This document shows positions 1-5,061 of a DNA stretch of 6,858 nt, piece by piece. Within the stretch, counting starts at the first letter, position 1, and every line of letters starts with the position of its first letter. Location of the stretch: contig DQED01000304.1 in the NCBI GenBank assembly GCA_003525525.1, positions 1 through 6,858 on the forward strand, written 5' to 3'. The stretch comes from Desulfovibrio sp. (lineage in GTDB: Bacteria > Desulfobacterota > Desulfovibrionia > Desulfovibrionales > Desulfovibrionaceae). The notes beneath the pieces were generated by a model. The model was not told the DNA's origin. It saw only the letters and a list, made by a program, of their open reading frames with translations, and did no database searches. Position numbers and translations under genes: made by a program.

Positions 1-17
1 ATCGCGCCGGCGCAGTA

Positions 18-51
18 GGCGCGCACATGCGCGCCGAGCCGGGAAACCGGC
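18..51. other. Two adjacent GC hairpins at the window edge
   Basis: Bases 18-35 form a perfect dyad (GGCGCGCA, 2-base centre, TGCGCGCC). Bases 38-51 form a 5-bp stem (GCCGG/CCGGC) closed by a GAAA tetraloop of the GNRA type. A + strand frame entering from the left edge would stop at the TAG at 16-18, so these could sit just after an upstream gene and help end its transcript. They could equally be part of a structured RNA cut by the window edge. No T tract follows. The pairing is read directly; the function is inference. Confidence 0.35.
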
Positions 52-60
52 CGCCCAGCG

Positions 61-90
61 CCCTGCGGCGACGCGAGCGCCGCCGCAGGG
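61..90. terminator. Strong hairpin, possible terminator of an upstream gene
   Basis: A perfect 10-bp inverted repeat (CCCTGCGGCG and CGCCGCAGGG) flanks a 10-base loop. It is the third hairpin in the first 90 bases and lies directly before the AT-rich leader of the cyclase gene. It is strong enough to be a terminator stem, but no run of T follows on either strand, so it is not a classical intrinsic terminator. Blocking of 3'-end decay or a leader-RNA role would fit as well. Confidence 0.35.
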
Positions 91-127
91 CGGAATCCAT
101 GACTATACAACTTCATATCTTTCATGT

Positions 128-146
128 AATCGTAAAAATTACGATT
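128..146. promoter_or_regulatory. AT-rich perfect dyad in the cyclase leader, candidate operator
   Basis: The dyad AATCGTAA-AAA-TTACGATT has two perfect 8-base arms and a 3-base centre, and lies 43 bases upstream of the chosen cyclase start at 189. Bases about 100-188 are strikingly AT-rich compared with everything around them, as expected for a promoter region in a GC-rich genome. I find no convincing -35/-10 pair: TACGAT at 140-145 is a weak -10 candidate lying inside the dyad. A short T run at 150-154 follows, so a weak terminator is a less likely reading. Confidence 0.4.
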
Positions 147-188
147 TCATTTTTCGTCGCCGCAACGATAAGAACAAAGCAGCGTTTC

Positions 189-2318
189 ATGAAAATCACC
201 CTGCGTTTCACCCTGGCCACAGTCATTGCCAGCCTCACCGTCTTCACCGCACTAACGGTCTTTCTGGTTTCCTACGGCGGCAGCCGGCGCTCCCTGATGG
301 AACTCACCGACAACATGACCGACGAGGTGGCCAAGGGAATCATCGGCAAAACCAGCACGTTGTTCGATTCCGCGGAACGAGCCAATGCCGAACTCGATTT
401 CCTTATCGGCAGCGGCATCCTCGACACCCGCGACGGTCAGGCCCTGATGCGCACCGCCGCGGCGTTCATCCGCGACAACGAAGGCTTCACTTCCGTGGAC
501 ATCGGCCTGCCGAACGGCGACAAGTACAAGGCCGAACGCATGCCCGACGACTCCGTGTCCATGCGCTGTTACGTGCGCGACGCACATGGCGTGCGCATGA
601 CCTGGCAGCACGCGAATCCCGCCTACAACGACGATCCGGCGTTCAAGAACACGGTCAAGGATCTGGCTAAAGGCTACGACGCCCGGACACGCCCCTGGTG
701 GAAGGCGGCCATCGCCAAGGGAGGGGCGGCCTGGACGGACATTTATGTCTCGGGGTTGCGCAAGCAGTTCGTCTATTCCTGCGTTGCGCCCATCTACAAC
801 GCGAAGCATGAGTTGCTGGCCGTCACCTCCATCGACATCAACGTCGTCACCCTCTCCCAATTCCTGGGCACGCTGCAGATCCTCCAACACGGCAAGGCGT
901 TCATCCTCAACGACAAACACCAAGTCATCGCCGTGCCCATGCACGGAGAGGAAGACATCAACCAACTCGTGCGCCACAATCCCGCAGACACGGAAAATCC
1001 CTACGCCCTGTACCCCCTGGATGGGCTGCCGGACGTCACGCTCCGCAAGGCCGTGGAACTGTTCCTGCTTCGCAGCGCCACCAAGGAAAACGCCGGGCGC
1101 TTCGAGTTCGCGGGCGCGGACGGCGCGACCATCATCTGCCGCATGATGCGCTTCCCCTACCGCAGCGACGCCCAGTTCGCCGTGGGCATCGCCATCCCGG
1201 AAAGCGACATCCTGGCCGGCGTCAACAGGCGCAGCCGCGTCATCTTCGCCGGCATCGCCGGGCTTACCGGCATCGCGCTGCTGCTCGGACTGACGCTGGC
1301 CAAGGCCATGTCCCGCTCCCTTACCGTCCTGGCCGGCGAAGTGGACAAGGTCGGCCGCCTGGACCTGTCCTCCGACGCCGTGGTCACTTCGCGGCTCCTC
1401 GAGGTCCACGACATCGCCGCGGCCGTAGCCGGCATGCGCAGTTCCCTGCGCTCCTTCAAGAAATACGTCCCCGCCGATCTCGTGCTTCAGTTGCACGCCC
1501 TGCGCAAGGAGGCCATGCTCGAAGGCGAACGCCGCGAAGTGACAGCCTTTTTTTCCGATATCGCCGGGTTCACAAGGCTGGCCGAAGCCCTTGCGCCCGA
1601 GGCGCTGGTGACAAACCTCGGCGCGTATTTCGAAGCCGTCAGCCATGTCATCCTCGAGCGCCACGGCACCGTGGACAAATATATCGGCGACAGCGTCATG
1701 GCCTTCTGGGGCGCGCCGCTTCCCCGCGAAGACCACGCGATCCAGGCCTGCGAGGCCGCCCTGGACTGCCGGGAACGCCTCGAGGCCCTGCGCGCGCGCT
1801 TCACCGTCGCGGGGCAACCCGTCTTCGAAACGCGCATCGGCCTGCACAGCGGCGAGGTCATCGTCGGCAACATCGGCTCGCCCGACCGCATGAATTACAC
1901 CATCATCGGCGACGCCGTGAACCTGGCCAGCCGCCTGGAAGGGCTCAACAAGGTCTACGGCACGCACATCCTCGTCAGCGAATCCTGTTACCAAAGGACA
2001 GGAGACCGCTTCGTCGCGCGGCGTCTCGATTGCGTGGCGGTCAAGGGCAAGGCGAAAGGCGTGGTCGTACGCGAACTGGTCGGCCGCGCGGGGCAAGTGG
2101 ACGCCGCGCGACTGGCCGCGATCGCCCGCTACGAGGAAGGGCTCGACGCCTACCTGGCGCGCCGATGGGAGGAAGCGGAAACGGCCTTTGCCGAAGCCTG
2201 CGCCGCGAGCGGAGAGAAAGACCCGGCCGCCGCGCTCATGGCCGACCGCTGTCGCGCCAATCTGGCTAGCGCGCCGCCCGAGGACTGGGACGGCGTTTTC
2301 TGCGCCACGGAAAAATAA
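189..2318 (+). CDS. Membrane-bound class III adenylate cyclase with dCache sensor and HAMP domain
   Basis: This 709-residue protein probably makes cAMP from ATP in the cytoplasm in response to an extracytoplasmic ligand. In order it has TM helix 1 (about 8-28), a dCache-type sensor (about 35-345), TM helix 2 (about 351-371), a HAMP linker (about 372-425) and the catalytic domain (about 445-632). Metal-binding aspartates are D457 (in FFSDIAGFT) and D501 (in KYIGDSVMAFWG). The substrate lysine position is K497, the second substrate position is T571 as in class IIIb enzymes, and transition-state residues are N578 and R582, so the active site looks intact. A helical, TPR-like tail (about 640-700, ending PPEDWDGVF) follows. 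The ATG at 189 was chosen because TM1 follows immediately and the DNA before it is non-coding in character; its ribosome site is weak. An in-frame ATG at 99, behind AGGG, would add 30 residues. Guanylate cyclase activity is less likely given K497/T571. Confidence 0.92.
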   Translation: MKITLRFTLATVIASLTVFTALTVFLVSYGGSRRSLMELTDNMTDEVAKGIIGKTSTLFDSAERANAELDFLIGSGILDTRDGQALMRTAAAFIRDNEGFTSVDIGLPNGDKYKAERMPDDSVSMRCYVRDAHGVRMTWQHANPAYNDDPAFKNTVKDLAKGYDARTRPWWKAAIAKGGAAWTDIYVSGLRKQFVYSCVAPIYNAKHELLAVTSIDINVVTLSQFLGTLQILQHGKAFILNDKHQVIAVPMHGEEDINQLVRHNPADTENPYALYPLDGLPDVTLRKAVELFLLRSATKENAGRFEFAGADGATIICRMMRFPYRSDAQFAVGIAIPESDILAGVNRRSRVIFAGIAGLTGIALLLGLTLAKAMSRSLTVLAGEVDKVGRLDLSSDAVVTSRLLEVHDIAAAVAGMRSSLRSFKKYVPADLVLQLHALRKEAMLEGERREVTAFFSDIAGFTRLAEALAPEALVTNLGAYFEAVSHVILERHGTVDKYIGDSVMAFWGAPLPREDHAIQACEAALDCRERLEALRARFTVAGQPVFETRIGLHSGEVIVGNIGSPDRMNYTIIGDAVNLASRLEGLNKVYGTHILVSESCYQRTGDRFVARRLDCVAVKGKAKGVVVRELVGRAGQVDAARLAAIARYEEGLDAYLARRWEEAETAFAEACAASGEKDPAAALMADRCRANLASAPPEDWDGVFCATEK

Positions 2319-2332
2319 GGAAGACCGCCGGT

Positions 2333-2713
2333 CTACTCCTCGAAATCCCGGCAGCCCCGGCAGCGGGACATGCAGCGTTCGGCGATCCAGATGCCGACGA
2401 AGACGCCCAGGGCGTTGGCCACGGCGTCGCCCATGCTGGCCGTGCGCCCCGGCACGAAGGACTGGCCCCATTCGAGCAGCCCTCCCAGGGGAATCATCAG
2501 ATAGGCCGCCGCCCGGGCGCGGTCGCCCGTGGAAAACGCCCAAAGCGGCAACGCGCCGAGCCAGGCGTAGGTGAGGCCGTGAAAGAGCTTGTCGGCGTTC
2601 CAGAAATCGACGGGCAGCTCCAGACGCGGCGTCAACGACACCCAGCACGTCGCCACGACGGAAACGATCCACAGCGCCAGGGCGATCCGGCGGATAAACG
2701 GCTTCTCGGTCAT
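2333..2713 (-). CDS. VanZ-like small membrane protein
   Basis: A 126-residue integral membrane protein of the VanZ-like family. About four hydrophobic segments are visible: 9-27, 46-61, 68-80 and 97-111. The family signature is present as D41-K42-x-x-H45, E81-x-x-Q84, R90 and D96-x-x-x-N100-x-x-G103. The family is named for a teicoplanin-resistance protein, but most members have no known function, so no resistance role should be inferred. A good GGAGG ribosome site lies 5 bases before the start. The short cytoplasmic tail carries C114, C118 and C121, an odd small cysteine cluster. The gene converges on the cyclase gene with only 14 bases between stops and no hairpin-plus-T terminator, so the two transcripts may overlap at their 3' ends. 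It is probably monocistronic. Confidence 0.85.
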   Translation of the reverse strand: MTEKPFIRRIALALWIVSVVATCWVSLTPRLELPVDFWNADKLFHGLTYAWLGALPLWAFSTGDRARAAAYLMIPLGGLLEWGQSFVPGRTASMGDAVANALGVFVGIWIAERCMSRCRGCRDFEE

Positions 2714-2736
2714 GGCTCCCTCCGCGCCGCGCCGGT

Positions 2737-2766
2737 CGCGCCCGAAACGCGCCTTTCACGGGCGCG
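2737..2766. repeat. Hairpin in the probable 5' leader of the VanZ-like gene
   Basis: Eight-base arms CGCGCCCG and CGGGCGCG pair perfectly around a 14-base loop. The structure ends 23 bases before the VanZ-like start codon on the - strand, so it would probably be in that gene's leader RNA. It could affect translation or merely reflect GC richness; I see no matching alternative structure covering the ribosome site. Confidence 0.3.
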
Positions 2767-2916
2767 GAAACTCTATACGCAGCCCATGCAAATGGCCAGC
2801 GGGCGCGCGCCCGCCTGCCGCGCCAGCCGCCGTCCTGCGGCCATCGGGCGAAAAATGCGCCCAGTCCTTCCCTGCTGCCAGAACACACGGTTCCCCACCG
2901 CGTAATGCGTCGCTTT

Positions 2917-2932
2917 GGGCACAAAAAAAGCT
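2917..2932 (+). promoter_or_regulatory. Candidate sigma-54 (-24/-12) promoter for the cluster-assembly operon
   Basis: The element GGGCAC-AAAAA-AAGCT has the diagnostic GG (2918-2919), exactly ten bases, then GC (2930-2931). Against the known consensus TGGCAC-N5-TTGCW it mismatches at the first base and at the TT before GC. It would start transcription near 2942, about 147 bases before the first gene of the trio. No activator binding site was recognised upstream. RpoN promoters are common in Desulfovibrionaceae, including at Mrp-family operons such as the orange-protein genes. That makes the call plausible but not secure. Confidence 0.35.
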
Positions 2933-2940
2933 GCCGCATG

Positions 2941-2955
2941 GGCTAAAAAATAGCC
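2941..2955. promoter_or_regulatory. Small dyad just downstream of the candidate sigma-54 promoter
   Basis: GGCTA and TAGCC form a perfect 5-bp stem around a loop of five A residues. It would fall at about the +1 position of a transcript from the sigma-54-like element, so it could be an operator or a 5'-end hairpin protecting the message. It is short and could be chance. Confidence 0.25.
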
Positions 2956-3088
2956 GACCATAATATCAAAAGGCGTGTTTTTATCCCAAAAGGAGGCGGC
3001 CTGAACAGAGCCCACGCGACCAACACACCACGATAGCAGGCATTCTCTATGCGGCACGAATTCTGCTTAGGGGAGCGCGAGGTTCACC

Positions 3089-3526
3089 ATGTCGCCGAGC
3101 GCCCATTCCGCAACACAGCACCACCCCGCCAAGCCGCGCGTCTGTCTGGCCTGCCACGGCCAGCGCCTGGCCACGTTGCTGGAGACGGCGACGCTGTTGC
3201 GCCTGTACCGGCTGGCCGGCGACGCCCTTGTGGAAGAGGCCGCCTGGCCCATGCCCGAGGGGGGGCTGCCGGCGCTGGCCATGCTGCTGTCGCGCCTGGA
3301 CGTGGCGCTGCTCGTATGCGGCGGGGCCACCTGCTGCTGCCTGGCCCCCTTCGCCCGCCACGGCGTGGCTGTGGCCCCCTGGATCGCCGGCGACGTGCCC
3401 GCCGTGCTCGCCGCCCTCCTGCACAATCGACTGGAGACCCTGCTTTCGCCCGGCGCGCGCCCAGCAAGCGCCCACCGGTGCTGCGGCGGGTTTCACGCCA
3501 TACCACCGGAGAACGACGCATCATGA
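3089..3526 (+). CDS. Cysteine-rich NifX/NifB-type (dinitrogenase Fe-Mo cofactor-like) protein
   Basis: A 145-residue cytosolic protein whose middle (about 17-118) fits the small Fe-Mo cofactor-binding fold shared by NifX, NafY and the C-terminal part of NifB. The guide segments are a strand-helix start at 17-32, LLVCGG at 75-79 and VAPWIAGDVPAVLAALL at 95-111. The family binds iron-sulfur or molybdenum-iron clusters. Unusually many cysteines are visible: C19 and C22 as CxxC, C77, C82-C83-C84 in a row, and C131-C132 near the end. A GAGG ribosome site lies 6 bases before the ATG. The stop overlaps the next start as ATGA, so translation is probably coupled to the NBP35/Mrp-like gene. No nitrogenase gene is visible, so nitrogen fixation is not implied. 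Family assignment is by pattern and is moderately secure; the bound cluster is unknown. Confidence 0.72.
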   Translation: MSPSAHSATQHHPAKPRVCLACHGQRLATLLETATLLRLYRLAGDALVEEAAWPMPEGGLPALAMLLSRLDVALLVCGGATCCCLAPFARHGVAVAPWIAGDVPAVLAALLHNRLETLLSPGARPASAHRCCGGFHAIPPENDAS

Positions 3527-4377
3527 ACGAACAAGGACTTCGCGACTTAAACGACGAGATCAAGAAGAAACCCCCGACCGGCTTCGACAAGGTCAAGGCC
3601 GTGGTGGTCGTCCTGTCCGGCAAGGGCGGCGTGGGCAAATCCACGGTATCCGCCAACCTTGCCGCCGGTCTCGCCATGGAGGGCAAACGCACGGGCCTGC
3701 TCGACGTGGACGTCCACGGCCCGAGCATCCCGCGCCTTTTAAAGCTCACCGGCAGCCGGCCCGACATGGCCGGAGAGCGCCTCGTGCCCGTGGACTGGCA
3801 CTGGAACCTCGGCGTCATGTCCATCGGCTTCCTGCTGCCCGGCAAGGACGATGCCGTCATCTGGCGCGGCCCGGCCAAGGCCGGCGTCATCCAGCAGCTG
3901 GCCGAGCAGGTCGGCTGGGGCGAGCGCGACGTCCTCGTCGTGGACTGCCCCCCGGGCACCGGCGACGAGCCCCTGTCCGTGCTCCAGATTTTCAATGAAA
4001 AGGCCATGGCCGTCATCGTCACCTCGCCCCAGGACGTGGCCTTGGACGACGTGCGCCGCTCCATCACCTTCTGCCGCCAGCTTTCCACGCCCATCGTCGG
4101 CATCGTGGAAAACCTGAGCGGCTTCGCCTGTCCGTCCTGCGGCGCGGTCCACGAGATCTTCAGCAGCGGCGGCGGCGAACGCCTGGCAAAGGAAGCCGGC
4201 GTGCCGTTCCTCGGCCGCATCCCCATCGATCCGGAAGTGGCCCGCTCCGGCGACGACGGCGACGTGTTCCTGGCCGTGGCCGGCAAGAGCCCTTCGGCCG
4301 TGGCCTTCAAGCAGGTCATCGCCGAGGTCGTCAAAGCCCTGGACAATCCGCCGGCCGCGCAGCCCCTCAACGGATAG
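3523..4377 (+). CDS. NBP35/Mrp (ApbC)-type P-loop ATPase, iron-sulfur cluster carrier
   Basis: A 284-residue cytosolic ATPase of the deviant Walker A (MinD/Mrp) class, which binds a [4Fe-4S] cluster between two subunits and delivers it to target proteins. The Walker A is GKGGVGKS at 33-40, with signature K34 and catalytic K39. A switch-type DVDVHGPSIPRL follows at 61-72. The family hallmark PPGTGDEP is at 143-150, here preceded by C142, where leucine or methionine is usual. The cluster-binding CPSC lies at 203-206 in ENLSGFACPSCG. The N-terminal MIP18/DUF59 domain found in many Mrp proteins is absent; about 20 charged residues precede the fold. The ATG at 3523 overlaps the upstream stop and has GGAG 11 bases before it. 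The frame is open further upstream, but that part lies over the preceding gene. The NifU-like gene starts 10 bases after its stop. MinD or ParA identity is excluded by CPSC. Confidence 0.95.
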   Translation: MNEQGLRDLNDEIKKKPPTGFDKVKAVVVVLSGKGGVGKSTVSANLAAGLAMEGKRTGLLDVDVHGPSIPRLLKLTGSRPDMAGERLVPVDWHWNLGVMSIGFLLPGKDDAVIWRGPAKAGVIQQLAEQVGWGERDVLVVDCPPGTGDEPLSVLQIFNEKAMAVIVTSPQDVALDDVRRSITFCRQLSTPIVGIVENLSGFACPSCGAVHEIFSSGGGERLAKEAGVPFLGRIPIDPEVARSGDDGDVFLAVAGKSPSAVAFKQVIAEVVKALDNPPAAQPLNG

Positions 4378-4387
4378 GGAGCGGTCC

Positions 4388-4855
4388 ATGGACGCGGAAA
4401 AAAACCAGGATGCCCTGGACATGATCCTCGAGGTCTTCGAACAGGAACAGGAAGCCGACCTCGTCGCCCGTTTCGGCGAAAAAGGCTTCGCCATCTGGCG
4501 CGACACGCCCTCGCGCAAACGCCTGGCCCAGCCCACGAGCGTGGGTTCGGTCAAGGGCTCCTGCGGCGACACCATCGTCATCGCCCTCTTGATCGAAGGC
4601 GAGACCATCGTGGAGACGGACTTCGACACCGACGGCTGCGCCTCCAGCCAGATCGCCGCGGCCACGGCCGCGGCCCTGGCCAAGGGCAAGAGCCTCGACG
4701 ACGCCGTGGACATCGACGAGGAGGCCATCGTCGGCACGGTCGGGCGGTTTCCCGACGACGACCGCCACTGCGCCTACCTCGCCGCCGCCGCCGTGCGCGA
4801 GGCCGTGCATCGCTGGATGATCGCGGGCGGCATGTTGGGTGAGAGGGAAGAGTAG
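4388..4855 (+). CDS. NifU/IscU-type iron-sulfur cluster assembly scaffold
   Basis: A 155-residue cytosolic protein of the NifU N-terminal (IscU) fold, on which [2Fe-2S] or [4Fe-4S] clusters are assembled before transfer. All the expected ligands are visible with IscU-like spacing: C59 and D61 (GSCGDTI), C84 (DGCASSQIA) and H127-C128 (RHCAYLAAAAVREAVHRW). The LPPVK segment recognised by the HscA chaperone in true IscU is not seen before H127; FPDDDR stands there, so this scaffold probably does not use HscA. An acidic N-terminal helix of about 35 residues precedes the core. GGGAG overlaps the upstream stop and serves as ribosome site, with 10 bases between the genes. The neighbouring carrier ATPase suggests build-then-deliver coupling. 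The last codons (GEREE, stop) lie in the purine-rich flank of the repeat that follows. Confidence 0.9.
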   Translation: MDAEKNQDALDMILEVFEQEQEADLVARFGEKGFAIWRDTPSRKRLAQPTSVGSVKGSCGDTIVIALLIEGETIVETDFDTDGCASSQIAAATAAALAKGKSLDDAVDIDEEAIVGTVGRFPDDDRHCAYLAAAAVREAVHRWMIAGGMLGEREE

Positions 4856-4861
4856 GAAGAA

Positions 4862-4921
4862 GAGGAAAGATGCCTCCGGCGGCCGGGGGGCATGATGCCC
4901 CCCGGACCCCCTCGAAGGGGT
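4862..4921 (+). repeat. Left arm of an inverted REP-like pair
   Basis: This arm begins purine-rich, continues with a 22-base core (4869-4890, starting GATGCCTCCGGCGGCC) and ends with two hairpins. The first hairpin is an 11-bp perfect dyad at 4883-4905 (CCGGGGGGCAT, one central base, ATGCCCCCCGG). The second is CCCCT/AGGGG at 4908-4920. It begins 6 bases after the NifU-like stop codon and can act as the 3'-end structure of the trio transcript. No T tract follows. Length and paired hairpins match REP-type extragenic elements. Confidence 0.8.
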
Positions 4922-4974
4922 AAAATAAGGGGACGCGGATGCGTCGTGTCCTGCCCGGGTTCGTCTCTCAACCC

Positions 4975-5036
4975 TTCCCCCCCGTCAAGGGGGTCCGGGG
5001 GGGATTATCCCCCCGGCCGCCGGAGGCATCTTCCTC
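4975..5036 (-). repeat. Right arm of the inverted REP-like pair
   Basis: Read on the - strand this arm repeats the left one: the same 22-base core (5009-5030, perfect match), then CCGGGGGG/CCCCCCGG around a 6-base loop (4995-5016), then GGACCCCC and a second C/G hairpin (CCCCC/GGGGG around TTGAC). It differs in the loop sequences and by a one-base gap in the purine flank. It lies just beyond the end of the PP-loop gene on the - strand and would form that transcript's 3' structure. The two arms are separated by about 50 unrelated bases, giving REPIN-like architecture. Confidence 0.8.
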
Positions 5037-5061
5037 TCCTCTTCCCCTCTTTCCTTCTTCC

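Larger units (their letters stand above)
2714..3088. other. Divergent intergenic region between VanZ-like and cluster-assembly genes
   Basis: This 375-base gap separates two genes that point away from each other, so it should hold a promoter for each. I see no gene I can support. Its left part is GC-rich and hairpin-prone (2737-2766 and a 16-bp perfect palindrome at 2799-2814). Its right part is richer in A runs and holds a sigma-54-like element and a small dyad. The - strand frame at 2773-3057 is open, but it lacks a domain and a ribosome site. AAAAGGAGG near 2988-2996 resembles a Shine-Dalgarno sequence, but no ATG or GTG start with a useful frame follows at normal distance. On the - strand TATAGA (about 2771-2776) is a weak -10 candidate for the VanZ-like gene. 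Confidence 0.6.

Noticed and set aside
27..188. N-terminal extension of the cyclase from the ATG at 27.
   Set aside because: It would encode an Arg-rich stretch from hairpin DNA followed by AT-rich leader; the membrane anchor expected at the N-terminus begins right after the ATG at 189.
252..2939. An 895-codon open frame on the - strand opposite the cyclase and VanZ-like genes.
   Set aside because: It is a shadow frame of high-GC DNA: it covers two well-supported genes, has no recognisable domain and shows low-complexity, Gly/Ala/Arg-rich composition.
2773..3057. A 94-codon - strand frame in the intergenic region.
   Set aside because: It has no convincing ribosome site, no domain, and overlaps the likely promoter region of the trio. 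A real small gene is not excluded, but I cannot support it.
3084..4370. A 428-codon open frame on the - strand opposite the cluster-assembly genes.
   Set aside because: It mirrors the NifX-like and NBP35/Mrp-like genes, whose motifs are unmistakable on the + strand; the product is Ser/Arg/Pro-rich without a fold signature.
3523..4377. MinD/ParA-type partition or cell-division ATPase for the P-loop gene.
   Set aside because: The PPGTGDEP segment and the CPSC cluster-binding motif are specific to the NBP35/Mrp group, and the neighbours are iron-sulfur genes.
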